From Chinchilla lanigera (lineage: Eukaryota > Chordata > Mammalia > Rodentia > Chinchillidae): a DNA stretch of 64,000 nt. Under the pieces are notes generated by a model that did not search any database, had not been told where the DNA came from, and was given only the letters and a program-made list of their open reading frames with translations. Location: assembly GCF_000276665.1 (NCBI RefSeq), contig NW_004955417.1, forward strand, positions 21,779,056 to 21,843,055, read 5' to 3'. The translations under genes and the position numbers were made by a program. This document shows positions 1 through 12,870 of this stretch, piece after piece (position 1 is the first letter of the stretch; every line of letters begins with the position of its first letter).

Positions 1-1659
1 ATAAATTTACGATGACCTCTGTAAATGACAAGGGGTCATTTCAATGCATGTATTTCACATGTCCAAAAAAATTCTGTGATGAAATTTCCATTGAAACTTT
101 TTTGATGTACTATATTTTAGTAATATTTTAGAACTTTTTTCAGCTTGCAATTTTGTTGCTGTTGTTAATTTACAAATTGCTTTTTCATAGGCACTGAACT
201 TGACTGAAGAAAAACCAAAAAAGCAAATGTGGCACAAAAAATAAATGAGATTTTAGTCATAAAGGCACGCATTGTGCAAAACTAAGTAGAAACACAACCT
301 TCTGATGAATATTACTTCTTAATAATATTACTAGGGAGGATTTATGCTCATAAATGTTCATTATAGTAATCCTTTGAACTTAAATTTTTAATTAACTTTG
401 AAATCCACAATGTAAACTTGAAATATGTTGCCTTTGGAAATCATGTTCCAGTTAAGGGGCTGGAATAAACTAAAATCTAATAAAAACTCTCTTTAAAGAT
501 AATTTATTTAGTGACTCCAAGACCATTTCAATAGATGATCATTAGTTTAGAAAAAAATGGTTTAAGTTGTGGTTTTAAAATGTGAATATTCCGCTCTTTA
601 CAATGTACTTAATATGCAATAGATGTGAAGCCAACAAAATATACTAAATTATTTGGTCACAAAATGCAGTAAGCATAAATATTTTCTACATTATAAACTT
701 TAAATCTCAAATGTTTTGTCCCACATTGCACAGATATTTCTAATAATATAGACAAAATAAAAAACTACATAAAGTGTGTCATTTAAATTTTCTGTAAATA
801 TATCTACATATGTATTTATTATACATAAAAAGTGAGGTTCTATGATTGAATGTTTAAAAGGAAGGTCAATCACAGTAAATTTTAAGTTTTTCAAAACTCT
901 AAAATATTTATTATTTAAAAAGATATAGTCTACAGTGTGCATTTCAAAAATCCCTCTTGCAAATTTGTAACTACCTGTTGGTAGTAACGCATGGCATTTC
1001 TACTTAGCATCTAATTTAATATAAAGTGTTCAACCTAGCAAAGGAAGAAGCGGGCATCGGGATTCTAGACACTGACTCATATACGTACCTCTTTACTGTC
1101 AAGGTAATCGTGATTGTTTTGCTAATTCATCAACAGAAGATTCATCAGTTTTAAAAAGCAGCATTAATATGTGTTCTGATTGTGTCTGGCAGTACTAATT
1201 ATATGGAGTTTTTATCTTGTCAGCAGTTTCAAGAAAATTATCCTTGGGTTTGAACTCCAGAAATATCCTATACATATATATATATATATGCACATATATT
1301 TGGAGCTCTAAGAAATGGGGAGAAACAAACCAAGTGGAAGCAGGGAAGGCAAAGAAAAAAGAAGGAACACAGGACTCGGTGTTATCATCCAAGCTCACCT
1401 ATCTTTCCGCTTTTTCCGGAACAAGCTTCATACTCTTGCTGGAGTCAATGAGCATACTGGGAGAACGAACTAGACAGTAAGTATAGTTTATCCACAATTC
1501 AAACCAATGTTTATGTAGGCCTTAAACACTATGTAAAACCAATTTTAATATAAACATTTTTAAATTGACATCTAAAAATTATCTCCATTCACACTCTAGT
1601 GAAAAAATACCTAAAATTTGGAAACAAGGTAAACTAAAGAGTAGCACTTGGGAGGTGCT
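1..1659. other. AT-rich unique intron, no gene seen
   Basis: No open frame here resembles a known protein and codon usage looks random. A short TA/CA alternating run lies at about 1272-1300. Nothing else stands out. Confidence 0.6.
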
Positions 1660-1850
1660 GGTGGTGATACTGAGTTGAACCTAAAACATTGCACTGAGCT
1701 ACCCACATTCCCAGCCCTTTTGAACTGTTTCATTTTGAGACAGGGTATCACTAGAAGTTACTAATTTGGCTAGGTCGGGCTTCAATTTGCAATTGTCCTG
1801 CTTCAGCCTCCCTAGAAACTGGGATTACAGGTAAATACCTGTGTCTGGCT
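1660..1850 (-). repeat. Antisense B1-dID composite SINE (old)
   Basis: On the plus strand an inverted ID-like half (GAGTTGAACC, then GAGCTACCCACATTCCCAGCCC) is followed by an inverted B1 half (TTTTGAGACAGGG, CAGCCTCC, CTGGGATTACAGG). This order is the reverse of the B1-dID composite of non-murid rodents. It is clearly diverged, so an old insertion. Confidence 0.75.
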
Positions 1851-4800
1851 GTGGCATATTCTTTTGACATATACTGGGAGATTATAGCATGCTCTAGAGG
1901 AATATATTTGTGTTGGGCTCAAAATTAAGGTCCTTTATGAAGTTATATGGAAATTTTCTGTCCAAAACAAATAACCCCAAAGCCTAATGTTCTACTGATC
2001 TAGTGAATAGCAGTATTTGATTTTTGTCTCTGATCAAAAGGTCATTTCTGGTAGACTATGTAATTTGTGTTCCTCTCATTTTTCTTTTCAAGAAATTTAC
2101 TATCTCCCTGGTCTTCCCTGGTATTGATTAGCAAAATAATTCTAACAAATATTTATTCCCTATTTACACAGGATAATGTTTAAAATTTTTCAAAATTAGT
2201 TTTTAAAAATAAATCCACAGGTTCACCCTGCGGATACTTAAACTTCCCCATAGATACTTAAGTCAGACACCTAGGTTTTGGCTCAAAGTTAACAAAGAAA
2301 AAAATCTTTACTATGTCTCTTTCTTATCTTTATTCAGTTTTTGGTTTTATTAAACTTTTCTGGTCTTTCAGCTGGTTCTTATTCTTGGGTGCACATGGAA
2401 AGGCAGTTATTCCCAGTGATGACAGTAATAGGGAGCCCTAGCTGGTGTTCTCTACTACACTTTTCTGCTGAGTGACAATCAACAGGAACTATATTTCATC
2501 AGTCTCTTGCATGGATAGGTTCTGCAAGAACGTATTTCATACTCATGGGAAAGGGGATAAAAATTTTAGATCTGAACCGGGGAGCTTTTGTGTTTACTTA
2601 GACACATAGCTGAGGATGAAGAATTGAAGCCGAAAGCACTCTTCGTCTCTGTATTTTTCAAATTTACACAGAACTCCATTTATTAGTGTAAGTTTGAAAT
2701 GTTTTCCTATATCTGCAGCATATTAATAAATTATATGAAATACATTGTTATGGCCGTATTACCGAGAATAATAACTATATTCACAAAACATTTTTAAACA
2801 ATGAAGAAATTCAACTTTTAAATTTAAATTGGGTAATATTTTAAGAATAAAAACAATACTTACAGAATCTGCCAATTGACAGTTTTTTGTAGAAAAATAT
2901 AAAGACATGTAATTGAGGTAAATCATTGGATTATATGGCTATTTTGATATTACCAGTTGGAAAATATTGTTTCTTTTCCTGGTTTCATTAATGTTAAGTG
3001 CAACCCAAGGGGGTGCCCTTGCTTCCTTCCTTCCTTCTTTCCTTCCCTTCTTTCTTTCTTCTTTTCTTCCTACTTCTCTTTCTTTCATCAAAATTTGGTT
3101 ATTATATCTTCATGAAGAATAGTTAATCTGTTATACTTATAAAGGCCTACTGCTAACATTTAGGTAACATAACATCTAGGATCATGAAAAATGTAAAATC
3201 CAGTGTTTAATTAAAAATTTTTTTAGCAAAATAATAATGTTGTGCTGTTTATCAAATAAAATACAATTCAGAAATAATGGATGATGTTTACATGACTGAA
3301 GGAGTTTTAAGTAAATGCAAGTATTGACAGATTGTTCAGCAATCTATCAAAATTATAGTAAAGCTATATCTTTGTTTTGTTATAATTTAAATACTAAATT
3401 AATTTTCCCACATGAAGAAGTGTAAAATCAGTAAATGTGACCGGAGGAGGCCATACTTAAGAATTTTGCATTCTGCTATAGTGATTGTAGATGTTCCGCA
3501 TACTTTAAATACCTACCTCTGAGGTCTTCCTGTTTAACTTAATAAGGTGACTAAGACTACACATGTAAGAGAGGCAAAAAATTCAACTCTGTAAGCAAGT
3601 TGTGACATCTTTTCTTTATCAAGGGAAAATTTTAAAAGGGAAGAGTTTTTCAAGGTAAAGTGCCTCGATTTTTCACAATGGGAAAAATGCAATGAGTGAT
3701 AAAACTTGAGTGTGTATAAACTGTATCACAGCTGAGGGAAATAAACATAGGACCTGGTCCAACAATACCAACAACTAACGAGCCTGCAAAGCAATAACAA
3801 AATACTTTAGATTTTGTCAAGTGGATGGCCTTATTCATGAAATAATAGAAAAGAGAGCCTGTAGGTCATGTGCCACCATGGATTATATTAATCCAAATTT
3901 AGGTATGTTTTAAATCTCTATTAAAATGACAAATCGATTCTAAAGCACTTAGCTTCCTCTAAGTAAAAGCTAGTAAAAATTATTTTCCTTCTGTGTAAGA
4001 AAATCAGATAACAGATTTGGTTTAAGAGAACTGAGTTTTTACACTTAAGAGTTTACTTCGGTATACTCTCAGTTGTTTAAGAAGTACAGTCCTTACAATT
4101 ATGTTAGTTCTCTGATGGTTATCTAAAATTTGCATTGTCTTTTGGATTAACAGGCAACCAAGTTATTGTTTCTCAGGCACTCTAGTTCTATTTCAATCAC
4201 CCAGGTCTCCTGTGGTAACCCTTCGGCTCTTATTTTTCCAAGAGCATATGCAGTACTAAGTTTAGGGAAGAAGGGAAAGATTGTACTCAAAGCATCCCAG
4301 CGTAGCCCAAATTACATCACTAGCTGCAAGCTTTACTACTAGCAGAAGTACATGAGAACCAAATACATGAGAACCGTGAATGACAGGGAAAGGCGGGAAG
4401 TTGAAAAGTTTGAAGATGCTTTGAAAGTAGGAAGGATCCAAAAAAGCCAGTGTTTCACTTACCCTCCTGTTTGGTGTCCCGGAGATTGTCACAGCCTAGA
4501 AAGATGCACCATGGTTAAGATTTGGGATATGCGATGACTCTGCTTTTCTTTTCTAAACTGGTTACGAAAGCATTCGTGTGAAAGTTTAGTAACTGGAAAC
4601 CCAAACCCTTAAAATTGGCCACGCAAAACATTTACAAAATTGTCTCAAAACTGTATTCAAGTTTGAATCTGAAAGACCGTTGATGGATTCCTAAAAGTCT
4701 ATTCTGAATACTCAGATTTTTCTCTGGCATTCAGGGCTTTAAGTGTGGCAAGGTAACTTAAAAATAATCATAATAACAATATCTGTTGATTCTGGAGAAG

Positions 4801-7153
4801 TTGGCAGTAATGTTTGTAGATGCATTAGCAAGGTTTATTTCCAGCCCAGTCAATTAACTATCAGGATTGTTGCGGAAATCAATTATAAATCCTAATGAAT
4901 TGCTAGCCCACAAGATTGTTTAACATATTATCATCAAACACAAAATATTGAAGAGATCATCTGCTCCTTTTCCAACATAGTTTTTAAAATAGTTTAGCCT
5001 TCACAAGGCAAAAAATAAAGGAAAAAGAACAACGCATCTATCAGGACACCTGATATCACAATATTTCTACAAGCAAAACCTCTAGGGTTCATTACTTTCC
5101 TTTTTATTCAAGAATGTTAAGAGCTACCTGTAATTGGATTTACTAAATCATTTCTAGGATTCAATTATTAAAAGACCAGGTAAGTGTGTGAGAGTGTGTC
5201 TTACCCGCCTAGATGGATACTAACTGTACACAGTAAGAGAAAAGCCATGGCTTTGAGATTTTATTTTCTATTCTTCATTAAAAACTGGCAGATGTGGACA
5301 GATTACTGAATTATTTCATACCACAAAGTTTTTATAATTCAGACGTTTGTTTGAATGCATTTTCTTCACACTTTTAGGAATAAAACACAAGCCATTTATA
5401 TTAACATCACCTCTTCCTCTAGACGCAAATCTGTAGTAAGCACACAATGGATAGAAAGAAGTAAAATGATATAAAATTGACATTAAAATGTTCCTTTGGT
5501 GAAAAAAATTATGCATGAGTGTAACTAAATTAACTAGTATACAATAACTACCTTAATAGGGTCAAAACAATTTTAGATGGCTAAGACCAGTGTTCACCTA
5601 CTTATGGTCATATGTAGCATTATCATAGTGGTTATGGTCCCAATTCAAAATTCAGAATTTCTCTAATATTTTATAAAGATTGATTTGGTTGTTAATAAGG
5701 GAGTCATGAGTTCAAATAACTCTGTCTCTTAAAGGTTATTTTTTTTGTAATATACAGGAGTTTATCTACTAAATGCAAAAATGAATTTAAAATTATTCTG
5801 CAAGCATCTAGTGCATTTTATCTAAGCAATGTATCTTTCAATTTTACTAAAATTTGAGTACTAAGGAAAATGTTCAGTGTAGGTATTCTGGTGTACTCCA
5901 GAGTTAGTGATACTAGCTCAGTTCCTCATCCTTGAACAATTTTAAATAACTCAGATACAGTAAGAATTTATTTGCAGTATTAGGAAGCTAGAAAAGCACA
6001 CTCTGTGTTCTACCTCAGACAGGCTCAGTGTTCTATATATCGGTGTGAAGATTCCATTCCTAAGAGCTGAGTGTCTTAAGCCACAGTAGTTTTTTCTCCT
6101 AAAAATGGTGATGGTGGAAGAAGTAGAAGAAAAAAAGCAGTAAGAACATGTTTTATGGGCTAACAAATAAAAGGGTAAAACCACTCGATTTCATTATGTG
6201 AAGGGTTCCTGAAAACTACTTCTTTCATTTTTTACCAGGGCGGTAGTAGAGCAGAGTGGTTAGAATCAAAAGTTTCTGGGGGGAGTAAAAAAGAAACAAT
6301 GGTTCCTTTTATGTTGTCTTTAGTTTTTTCCAAAGCTCTGATGCAAAACACGTGTTCTATGGATTTTAACTCACATCATATATCAATCTGACACTGATCA
6401 AAATGAAGATCAAAATGCTCAAGATCAAACTGATTTAATTAAATAAAGTCAATGATTTTAAATTTCAATGATAATTTCTATAAAATAAGAAAGATGATAG
6501 GAGCTGACCATTATAATTGGCCAGTTACTTCATTCGAGTGACATAAATTAATAAACGGTAACATCTGTGAAAGTCATCCACTCAGTGAAAGTTGGGCAAC
6601 CACTATTTGCCACATGTTTTACAGTTTTTGTTCTTTAGTCCATTACTTTTTTATATACTGACCCATTTTCCCCCCTTGGCTCATCTATTATCTACAGTTC
6701 AAAGTTATGAATAAAAATGATTCTCTTTGTTTTTATGCATGAAGAATAAAGCACAGAAAATTCAAGCTAAGCTTGGAACTAAATTCAAAGCCGTGTATTT
6801 TCACTGGGCTAGGTTAAAGAGAACTGCAAGCCAGTAATATTTCTTTATTCATGAAAAGGATCACTGCCTGCAATGACCCACACACTGTCCTCAGCCCTGG
6901 GTCTGTGCTACCACTGTCCCTGCCCTCAGGATGATCAGAGTCCTGAATAATATGGTCTGTTAAAGTCCTATTAGAAGAGGAACTTCATGCTCATATACTC
7001 AAGTGAGAAAGGAGAAAACAGAGGAAGATCACAGAGGAAGCAAGAGCAGGAGAAGGAAGAAATCAAAGAACAGATTGCCTGCTTGGAAGAACTGAGCATT
7101 TCAATAACACTGGGTTTAACGATCACCCACGGATCAGTTCAGTGACACGTACA
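1851..7153. other. Unique AT-rich intron
   Basis: Apart from the pyrimidine tract at 3.0 kb I see no gene or young repeat. A small direct repeat (TACATGAGAACC twice, 4349-4360 and 4364-4375) is present. Around 6870-6960, TGTCCCTGCCCTCAGGATG resembles the 3' part of an L2 LINE, followed by a purine-rich stretch at about 7004-7073. Confidence 0.5.
3010..3088. repeat. Pyrimidine-rich simple repeat (TTCC/TTTC)n
   Basis: An imperfect CT-only tract built from CTTC and TTTC units. On the transcribed strand of TRPS1 it is GA-rich. Low complexity, no gene. Confidence 0.85.
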
Positions 7154-7276
7154 AGGTTCAGTTTCTCAAAGACGATTAAGAACTGGACTATGCCTTCAGC
7201 TGAGGTTAGGTCTTATAAACCTACTGTATTGTTTATCATTTCTGAATACTATTCTTAATGAATTCCATGGCACTGA
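7154..7276. repeat. Copy 1 of a 123-bp local direct duplication
   Basis: It matches 9534-9657 over its whole length with eight substitutions and one 1-bp indel, by eye about 93% identity. Flanks outside the copies do not match. Either a local duplication or two copies of an unrecognised interspersed repeat. Confidence 0.85.
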
Positions 7277-7325
7277 CCCAGTAAGAGATAGCGGTAGTAA
7301 AATTAATTATTTAGAGAGCTCTTTT

Positions 7326-7500
7326 TCAACACGGTAGCCATTAGCCATGTGGATATTTTGAATTAAATTAATAAAAATTAAATAAAATTAAAACCTCAGT
7401 TCCTCAATAGTACTAGCCACATTTCAAGGGCTCAAGAGCAGAATGAACCTGTGGGCAGCATATATTATAAAACATTTGTAACATCACAGAAACTAGCAAT
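7326..7500. mobile_element. MER5A-like hAT-Charlie DNA transposon relic
   Basis: GGTAGCCATTAGCCATGTGG, an AT-rich centre with AATTAAAT repeats, CCTCAGTTCCTCAATAGTACTAGCCACATTTCAAGGGCTC and a degraded right end follow the MER5A consensus order as I remember it. Non-autonomous and non-coding; an old eutherian fossil. Split quote: the motifs lie between 7332 and 7432. Confidence 0.7.
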
Positions 7501-9533
7501 GAAGAAAAAAGGTAGAAATTAAAAATATCAAAATATATAGTAGTTTAAGTAGAGAAATTCAAATGATGTTTCATTTATTTGACTAATAGGTAGCACCTAT
7601 TAAACAACAAATGCTAAACAAAATTTTCTCCTATAATAGTACCACCCCACAGAATACATACTAAGAAAAAAATGTCAAGCAGAAAACTTTGCAAAGACTT
7701 TATATTATACATTCAGGGTAGAACACAATGTCAGGATAAATTAAGCTAAAATGAAAACATGTAAAGTACTCAAAATCTTTCTGGATCATTTGGTTTATAC
7801 TGGCAATGATATAAGGGACCCAATCTGGGATTTGTTTTCTATAAACTGAAGATGCCTGAATTACAAGACAACACACACAAAAATGCAACAGTATTATTAT
7901 CTTTCAACATTCTAAATCTGCTTTCAATTTTCCAACAATACTCTACTGTACCAAGCTGAATGAGAACAGAATTTTGAAAGAGACAGATAAAAAAGAGAAG
8001 ATATACTCATTCCTGGACCCCAACAGTCAAGTATCAAAAACTTTAAAAATTATTAAATCAAAATTAAGTCACAAATTCATGACTTATGCAGTAGAAGGCA
8101 ATAAACAGTGTGCTAAAGATAAAGCATTTGTTCTAGAACATTAGAAAAGAAATCCCCAGATTGTCCTTACGTTAAATTATGTGGCAAAGAACCAGACTAC
8201 TTGTTTCTGCTAGCAATGAATTAGAGTGTCAGATAAGGATTAATTGCGACACTGACCCTTGAAACACGGCCCAGTAGCCCATTTTGAATAATAACTCAAA
8301 GTTGGTCTTCTACCAAAGAAGTCATAGTGAAGGGGATCTGAACAGTTTAACTCATAGGAGATGCATACTGATCTGAGCCGTCATGAAACAAAATTACCTA
8401 CCCTCCCTCAAAGTTGGTTTATCATGTGTTTATTCTAGTGCAACATGCTTTGGTGATATACAAACAAATACACAGCTTTCATCTGAGTATTCGAGGAAAT
8501 ATTAGGTTTCATAATAAATCAAATCTTTATTATTCATGGGTTCAAGAATCTGATGAAGACAAGTGTGATCATGTAAGTGACCTAAACAGAGATTCCAATG
8601 TGGAGTTATTTTTTTTAATTCTGACCTCAGCTTTTTTTAATTGATTTTTGGCTCATCATAATAATATTTATTTGGTAACCTGTAGTCTCTCAAGGACCTA
8701 CATTCTAATGATATCATTTAAGCAGGAATATTATCATCTATTTTCAGATATGCCAAATTATATTTAATGTACAAGATGAAATAATTTAGCTACAAATGTG
8801 TGAGGCTTTTTTCATCTGCTAAAACCAGAAAATGCATATTTAAGAATCATACTTTCTGATGACTTAGTAAAAATGCATTCAATTTTCCCAACATCTTTCA
8901 CACTGAGTTTCTATAGAAAAGAATAAAAAGAGAAAGAAAAATTCAATGGCAGTCTTACCACAAGAGAAGAAAAGCACAGTTATAATTCCACTCCTTGACT
9001 TACTTGCTAAGGCATTAATGGGTGATTTATAATAAAACGGGAACGATGTGAGGTAAAGGTCTCTTTAACTAGCCAATTATACTTTGACTTAAAAATGGTC
9101 AACTTAATGGAGAGAAAAGTCAACCTTAAAAAACTGTAGTTAACAGATGAGGAGATATTTACCCCTTCAAACACTTAAGATAGTTAAGCATTAATAAAAA
9201 GAAGCCATTCGTGTATTTTATTTCAGCAGACATTAAATGTTCTTTGGGCTAAAAACGTTCAGATAAAATGTTCCCTGTATATAAAAATCAAATGACCACT
9301 GTTATCCATTCTCAAAGTGCCAGAATCTAAGTAAGGCACTCAAAAGTAGAAACTGCCCATCCTTTACCAAGAAATTAGGATGATTTTGTTTTCAATCATC
9401 TTAGATATCAATGGGTAGGTAAGACCAGAAAAGATCAAACCACTACCAAAGTCTCACCAGCAGTCATTCCTGCTCATCTCCTCTCTGCTTTCAGTGAGAG
9501 AATTGATTTGGGAAAAAAAGTAAACAAATAAGT
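7501..9533. other. Unique AT-rich intron
   Basis: No gene or recognisable repeat. Short open frames are typical of random AT-rich DNA. Confidence 0.5.
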
Positions 9534-9657
9534 AGGTTCAGTTTCTCAAAGATGATTAAAGAACTGGACTATGCCTTCAGCTGAGGTTAGGTCTTATAAA
9601 CCTATTATGCTATTTATCATTTCTGAATACTATTCTTGATGAATTCCATGGCATTGA
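9534..9657. repeat. Copy 2 of a 124-bp local direct duplication
   Basis: Same orientation as 7154-7276, about 2.4 kb away. Shared core includes GGACTATGCCTTCAGCTGAG and TTCTGAATACTATTCTT. All eight differences that I can align are transitions. Confidence 0.85.
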
Positions 9658-11984
9658 TACTGGGAGAAAGTAAATAAGGAGGAACCGTTAAAACCAATAT
9701 GCCTTCTCTGGCAAAGTAAAACTCGACGCTGACTATTAAATTTTGTAATAGCTTGTAAGCAAGGGCAATTTGGGTGGCAAAAGTTGTTACACTAATCTCT
9801 TTCATAACTGTAAATTGCAACTGTATGTTCTAGTTCATAACTGTACACTGGAGTAGTATGTGTGTCCTTATGACAGGAAATTAATTATAGTCATAAGTAG
9901 TATGACCCAGTACCTAGTATCACCAGAAATGGCAGCAAAGTGAGTTTTATACATAGGCCTTTTCCCAGTCACACTCTCAGGGAGAGTGTGATTCCACACT
10001 ATGATCCCAATGTGACTTTCACTTTAAAAAAGGAACAGAAGATTCAAACATTCTTGGTCACTACTTCAGGGTCCTTATGGTATACCGATACATGTTTAAT
10101 TTCACTGACCATTATCAATCCAATTCATATCCCCAGAGTGGTTCTAGAAATCCCAGGAAGGGAAATGATAATTTTAAAAATCTAAACTCAAAACTAACAA
10201 GGTCGATAAACAGTACTAGAGTTTAATGGGTGGCTTTTGAAATGCTGATCTACATATAATACTACTCAACTGTGGAAATGACAAGCAACATTAAAGATGA
10301 TATACTGAGTTATCTATTTATTTATGACTCGTACAAGGCGCTTCAAAAGAGGATTTCAGGCAAATCCAAATAGAATCATGTAACAGTAGTAAAATATTAC
10401 GAATATGAAGCAAAACACAGAATGGTTCACTGAGGACCTCACGAAGAGAACTGCAGTTAAGAGGCGTATCGCTGGTGACATCCAGTTAAACTATTCAAGA
10501 AATCAGGCCACAGGTGAGTCAGGGATAGTGACAAAGGGAATCAATAGGAAGTGGAGATGAAAAACTGACCCAAAGGCGGGTTGGCTGATGGAACCAAAGA
10601 CAAGAATGAGCAAGAGTTAAAGACAGCTCAAGTTTCCAGCAAGGAAAGTATAAATAAAGTGAGCCTATAGCCAAGGAGGGCAGGTGAGCAGATATACAAA
10701 AACTCTGGACTTTTACTGTGGCTTTAAATAAGCTGATCTGAGTAAATTTTTAAATATAGATGTGACAGAGATTGAAAAATTATACATGTACATTTGTATT
10801 ATTAGCATGGCCCCCATATTTTATATTAATTACATGATGTGAAAATTGGCATAAAGGTGGTTTAAGCACTTATTTTACATAGACAGTGCCCTTTTTGGCC
10901 AGGTTATTGGGAATCTCCAAGCACTAAACACCCATGACCACCACCGCTGTAGAAGAAGAGAACGTCTGCTTTGCAGAAAGATACCGTGCCCATTTGTACA
11001 CCGCTCACGTAAGAACGATCACCACACAGCATAAAATCGGTATTGTTACAGGGTCTCCGGTGTAGTTACTTTTGCGTGAGCAATATCCACTACATGGAGT
11101 GGAACACTAAACCAAAGGTCAATGGCAGGCAGTTCTTCCAGTACCTGGTAAGCTCACAAAACATGTTTCTTTCACGTGTACAAGATGTCAATTACACAAA
11201 AACAAACATGTAACCACAACAGGCGAGGCTAGTAAAGAGGACCTTGACTGAGAGACTATTTCAATCAGGCACTGAAGTATCCCCATGGACACAGTTCCTC
11301 CTTTAGAAACTCAGAGCCTACAAGGAAGACAGAGCTGCCAACAGCTAACATAACGTGGTGCAATTTCAGAACTATCAGTAAGATACAGGGCACAGAAGTA
11401 ACATCTAATAGAACCAATCAAAGAACGCTTCCCATTGGACGTGAGCTGAATTCTGAAACAGAACCAACGAATACTGAGGCCACTGACACACAGGCACGGT
11501 GTGCGAATTATTGTGGTATTCCTGGCTGCACAAAAAAGGCTGGAACTTTTTGAGTAATACATGAATTTATCTCACCAGGCTGCAAAAGTGGGAGCAAATG
11601 TCGCCGGTGAGACTGCACGCTAAGCGATTAGCCAACATACAGAGGATTTGGATGCCGTGTAGATGATAACGCAGTGGAAGATTTTAGACAACAGACAAAC
11701 AGGCCTGTTATCAGGTTTCATGAATGCTGGCAGAGTGGAGCAAGGATTAAAGAGCTGAAACACAAAAGCAAGAAAAGAACTTCGGCAGCTATTGTGAGAG
11801 ACTAGAAAAGAGAACAGGATCTAAACAGAAAAGGTGAAACAGAATGTAGCTCAGACTGACAGGTTGTGTGTAAGAATCAAGGAGCAAAGATAGACCCCAG
11901 ATGTTCTGCACTTTAATATCTAGGGGATCCAAGATTCTATACTGGAGTAACAGTGGTGACTGTCAGGATAGGAAGAGTCAGTTC
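9658..11984. other. Unique intron with possible old interspersed repeat
   Basis: At about 10450-10700 and 11640-11800 the text (for example GGCTGATGGAACC, AGCAAGGATTAAAGAG) vaguely recalls a widespread old mammalian repeat of the 'gatggattggatgtggg' type, but I cannot name it. The 10.9-11.7 kb part has more CpG than its surroundings. No coding exon is recognised. Confidence 0.35.
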
Positions 11985-11989
11985 TACAG

Positions 11990-12870
11990 ATCTAAGTAGA
12001 AATTTCTCAAAAGACATAGGATGGTCAGTAAGTATGTTTAAAAAAATGGTTACCATCAATACTCACAAGAGAAATGCACAGCAAAATCACAATGAGATAT
12101 CACCTCACTCTACTTTGAATCTCCAATATCAAAAAGACTCAAGTTAACATCAGCATTGGAGAGGAGGTGGAGAATAGAGAACCCGGCCTAACGCTGACAG
12201 GAATCTGAGTACAGCCACCATGGAAAACAGTAGGGAGGGTCCTCAAACAATTAAAAGCTGAAATACCATAGAACCCAGCAATCCCACTGCTGGGAAGATA
12301 TCCAAGGGAAATAAAAGCAGCATGTCAAAGAGACATCTGCACTCCAATGTTTATGGCAGCACTGTTCACAATAGCTAAGAAATGGAAATGAATGAATGGA
12401 AAAGAAAATGTAATCTATATACACTAGGGAATACTATTCTGCCATAAAAAACACAAAATTCTCTCATTTGCAACAACATGGATAAAACTGGAGATCATTA
12501 TGTGAAGTGAAATTAACCAGGCCCAAAATAAAACAGCAATAACAACACACACGTAAGTATTTCAAGTGCTCACTTATACATGGAATATGAAAGAGCTGAT
12601 CTCACAGACACAGAGTATGATGGTGTATACAAGAGGCCTGGGAGAGCAGGGGGAGAGTTGTGGTGGGGAGAGACTGACTGATGACTATGGGTCATGATAA
12701 CACACCGTATATTTCAAAAGCTAGAAGGTAAGAGGCGGGATGCTCTCAGAATAAAGATATAATAAATGTCTGGGGAAACCGATATGTTTAGACTGACTTA
12801 AATATTACACAAGACACCGTCACATAAATATGCAAAATTTTATGTACCAGTTAAAAATAAACTTATGTTA
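11990..12870 (+). mobile_element. 5'-truncated LINE-1 3' end (ORF2 tail and 3' UTR)
   Basis: It begins in the ORF2 tail (TTTCTCAAAAGACATAGGAT; ATGAGATATCACCTCACTC). It then runs through the classic 3' region: CCCAGCAATCCCACTGCTGG, ATGTTTATGGCAGCACTGTT, GGGAATACTATTCTGCCAT and CATTTGCAACAACATGGAT. It closes with AGTTAAAAATAAACTT near 12850-12868. Full L1s are about 6 kb, so most of the 5' part is missing. The residual ORF2 frame is broken. Plus orientation, antisense to TRPS1. Confidence 0.9.

Noticed and set aside
10790..10815. ATTAGCATGGCCCC resembling U6 snRNA
   Set aside because: Only about 14 bases match and the rest of U6 is missing, so no RNA gene is called.
12040..12147. 64-codon plus frame as a small protein
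   Set aside because: It is the damaged LINE-1 ORF2 tail.
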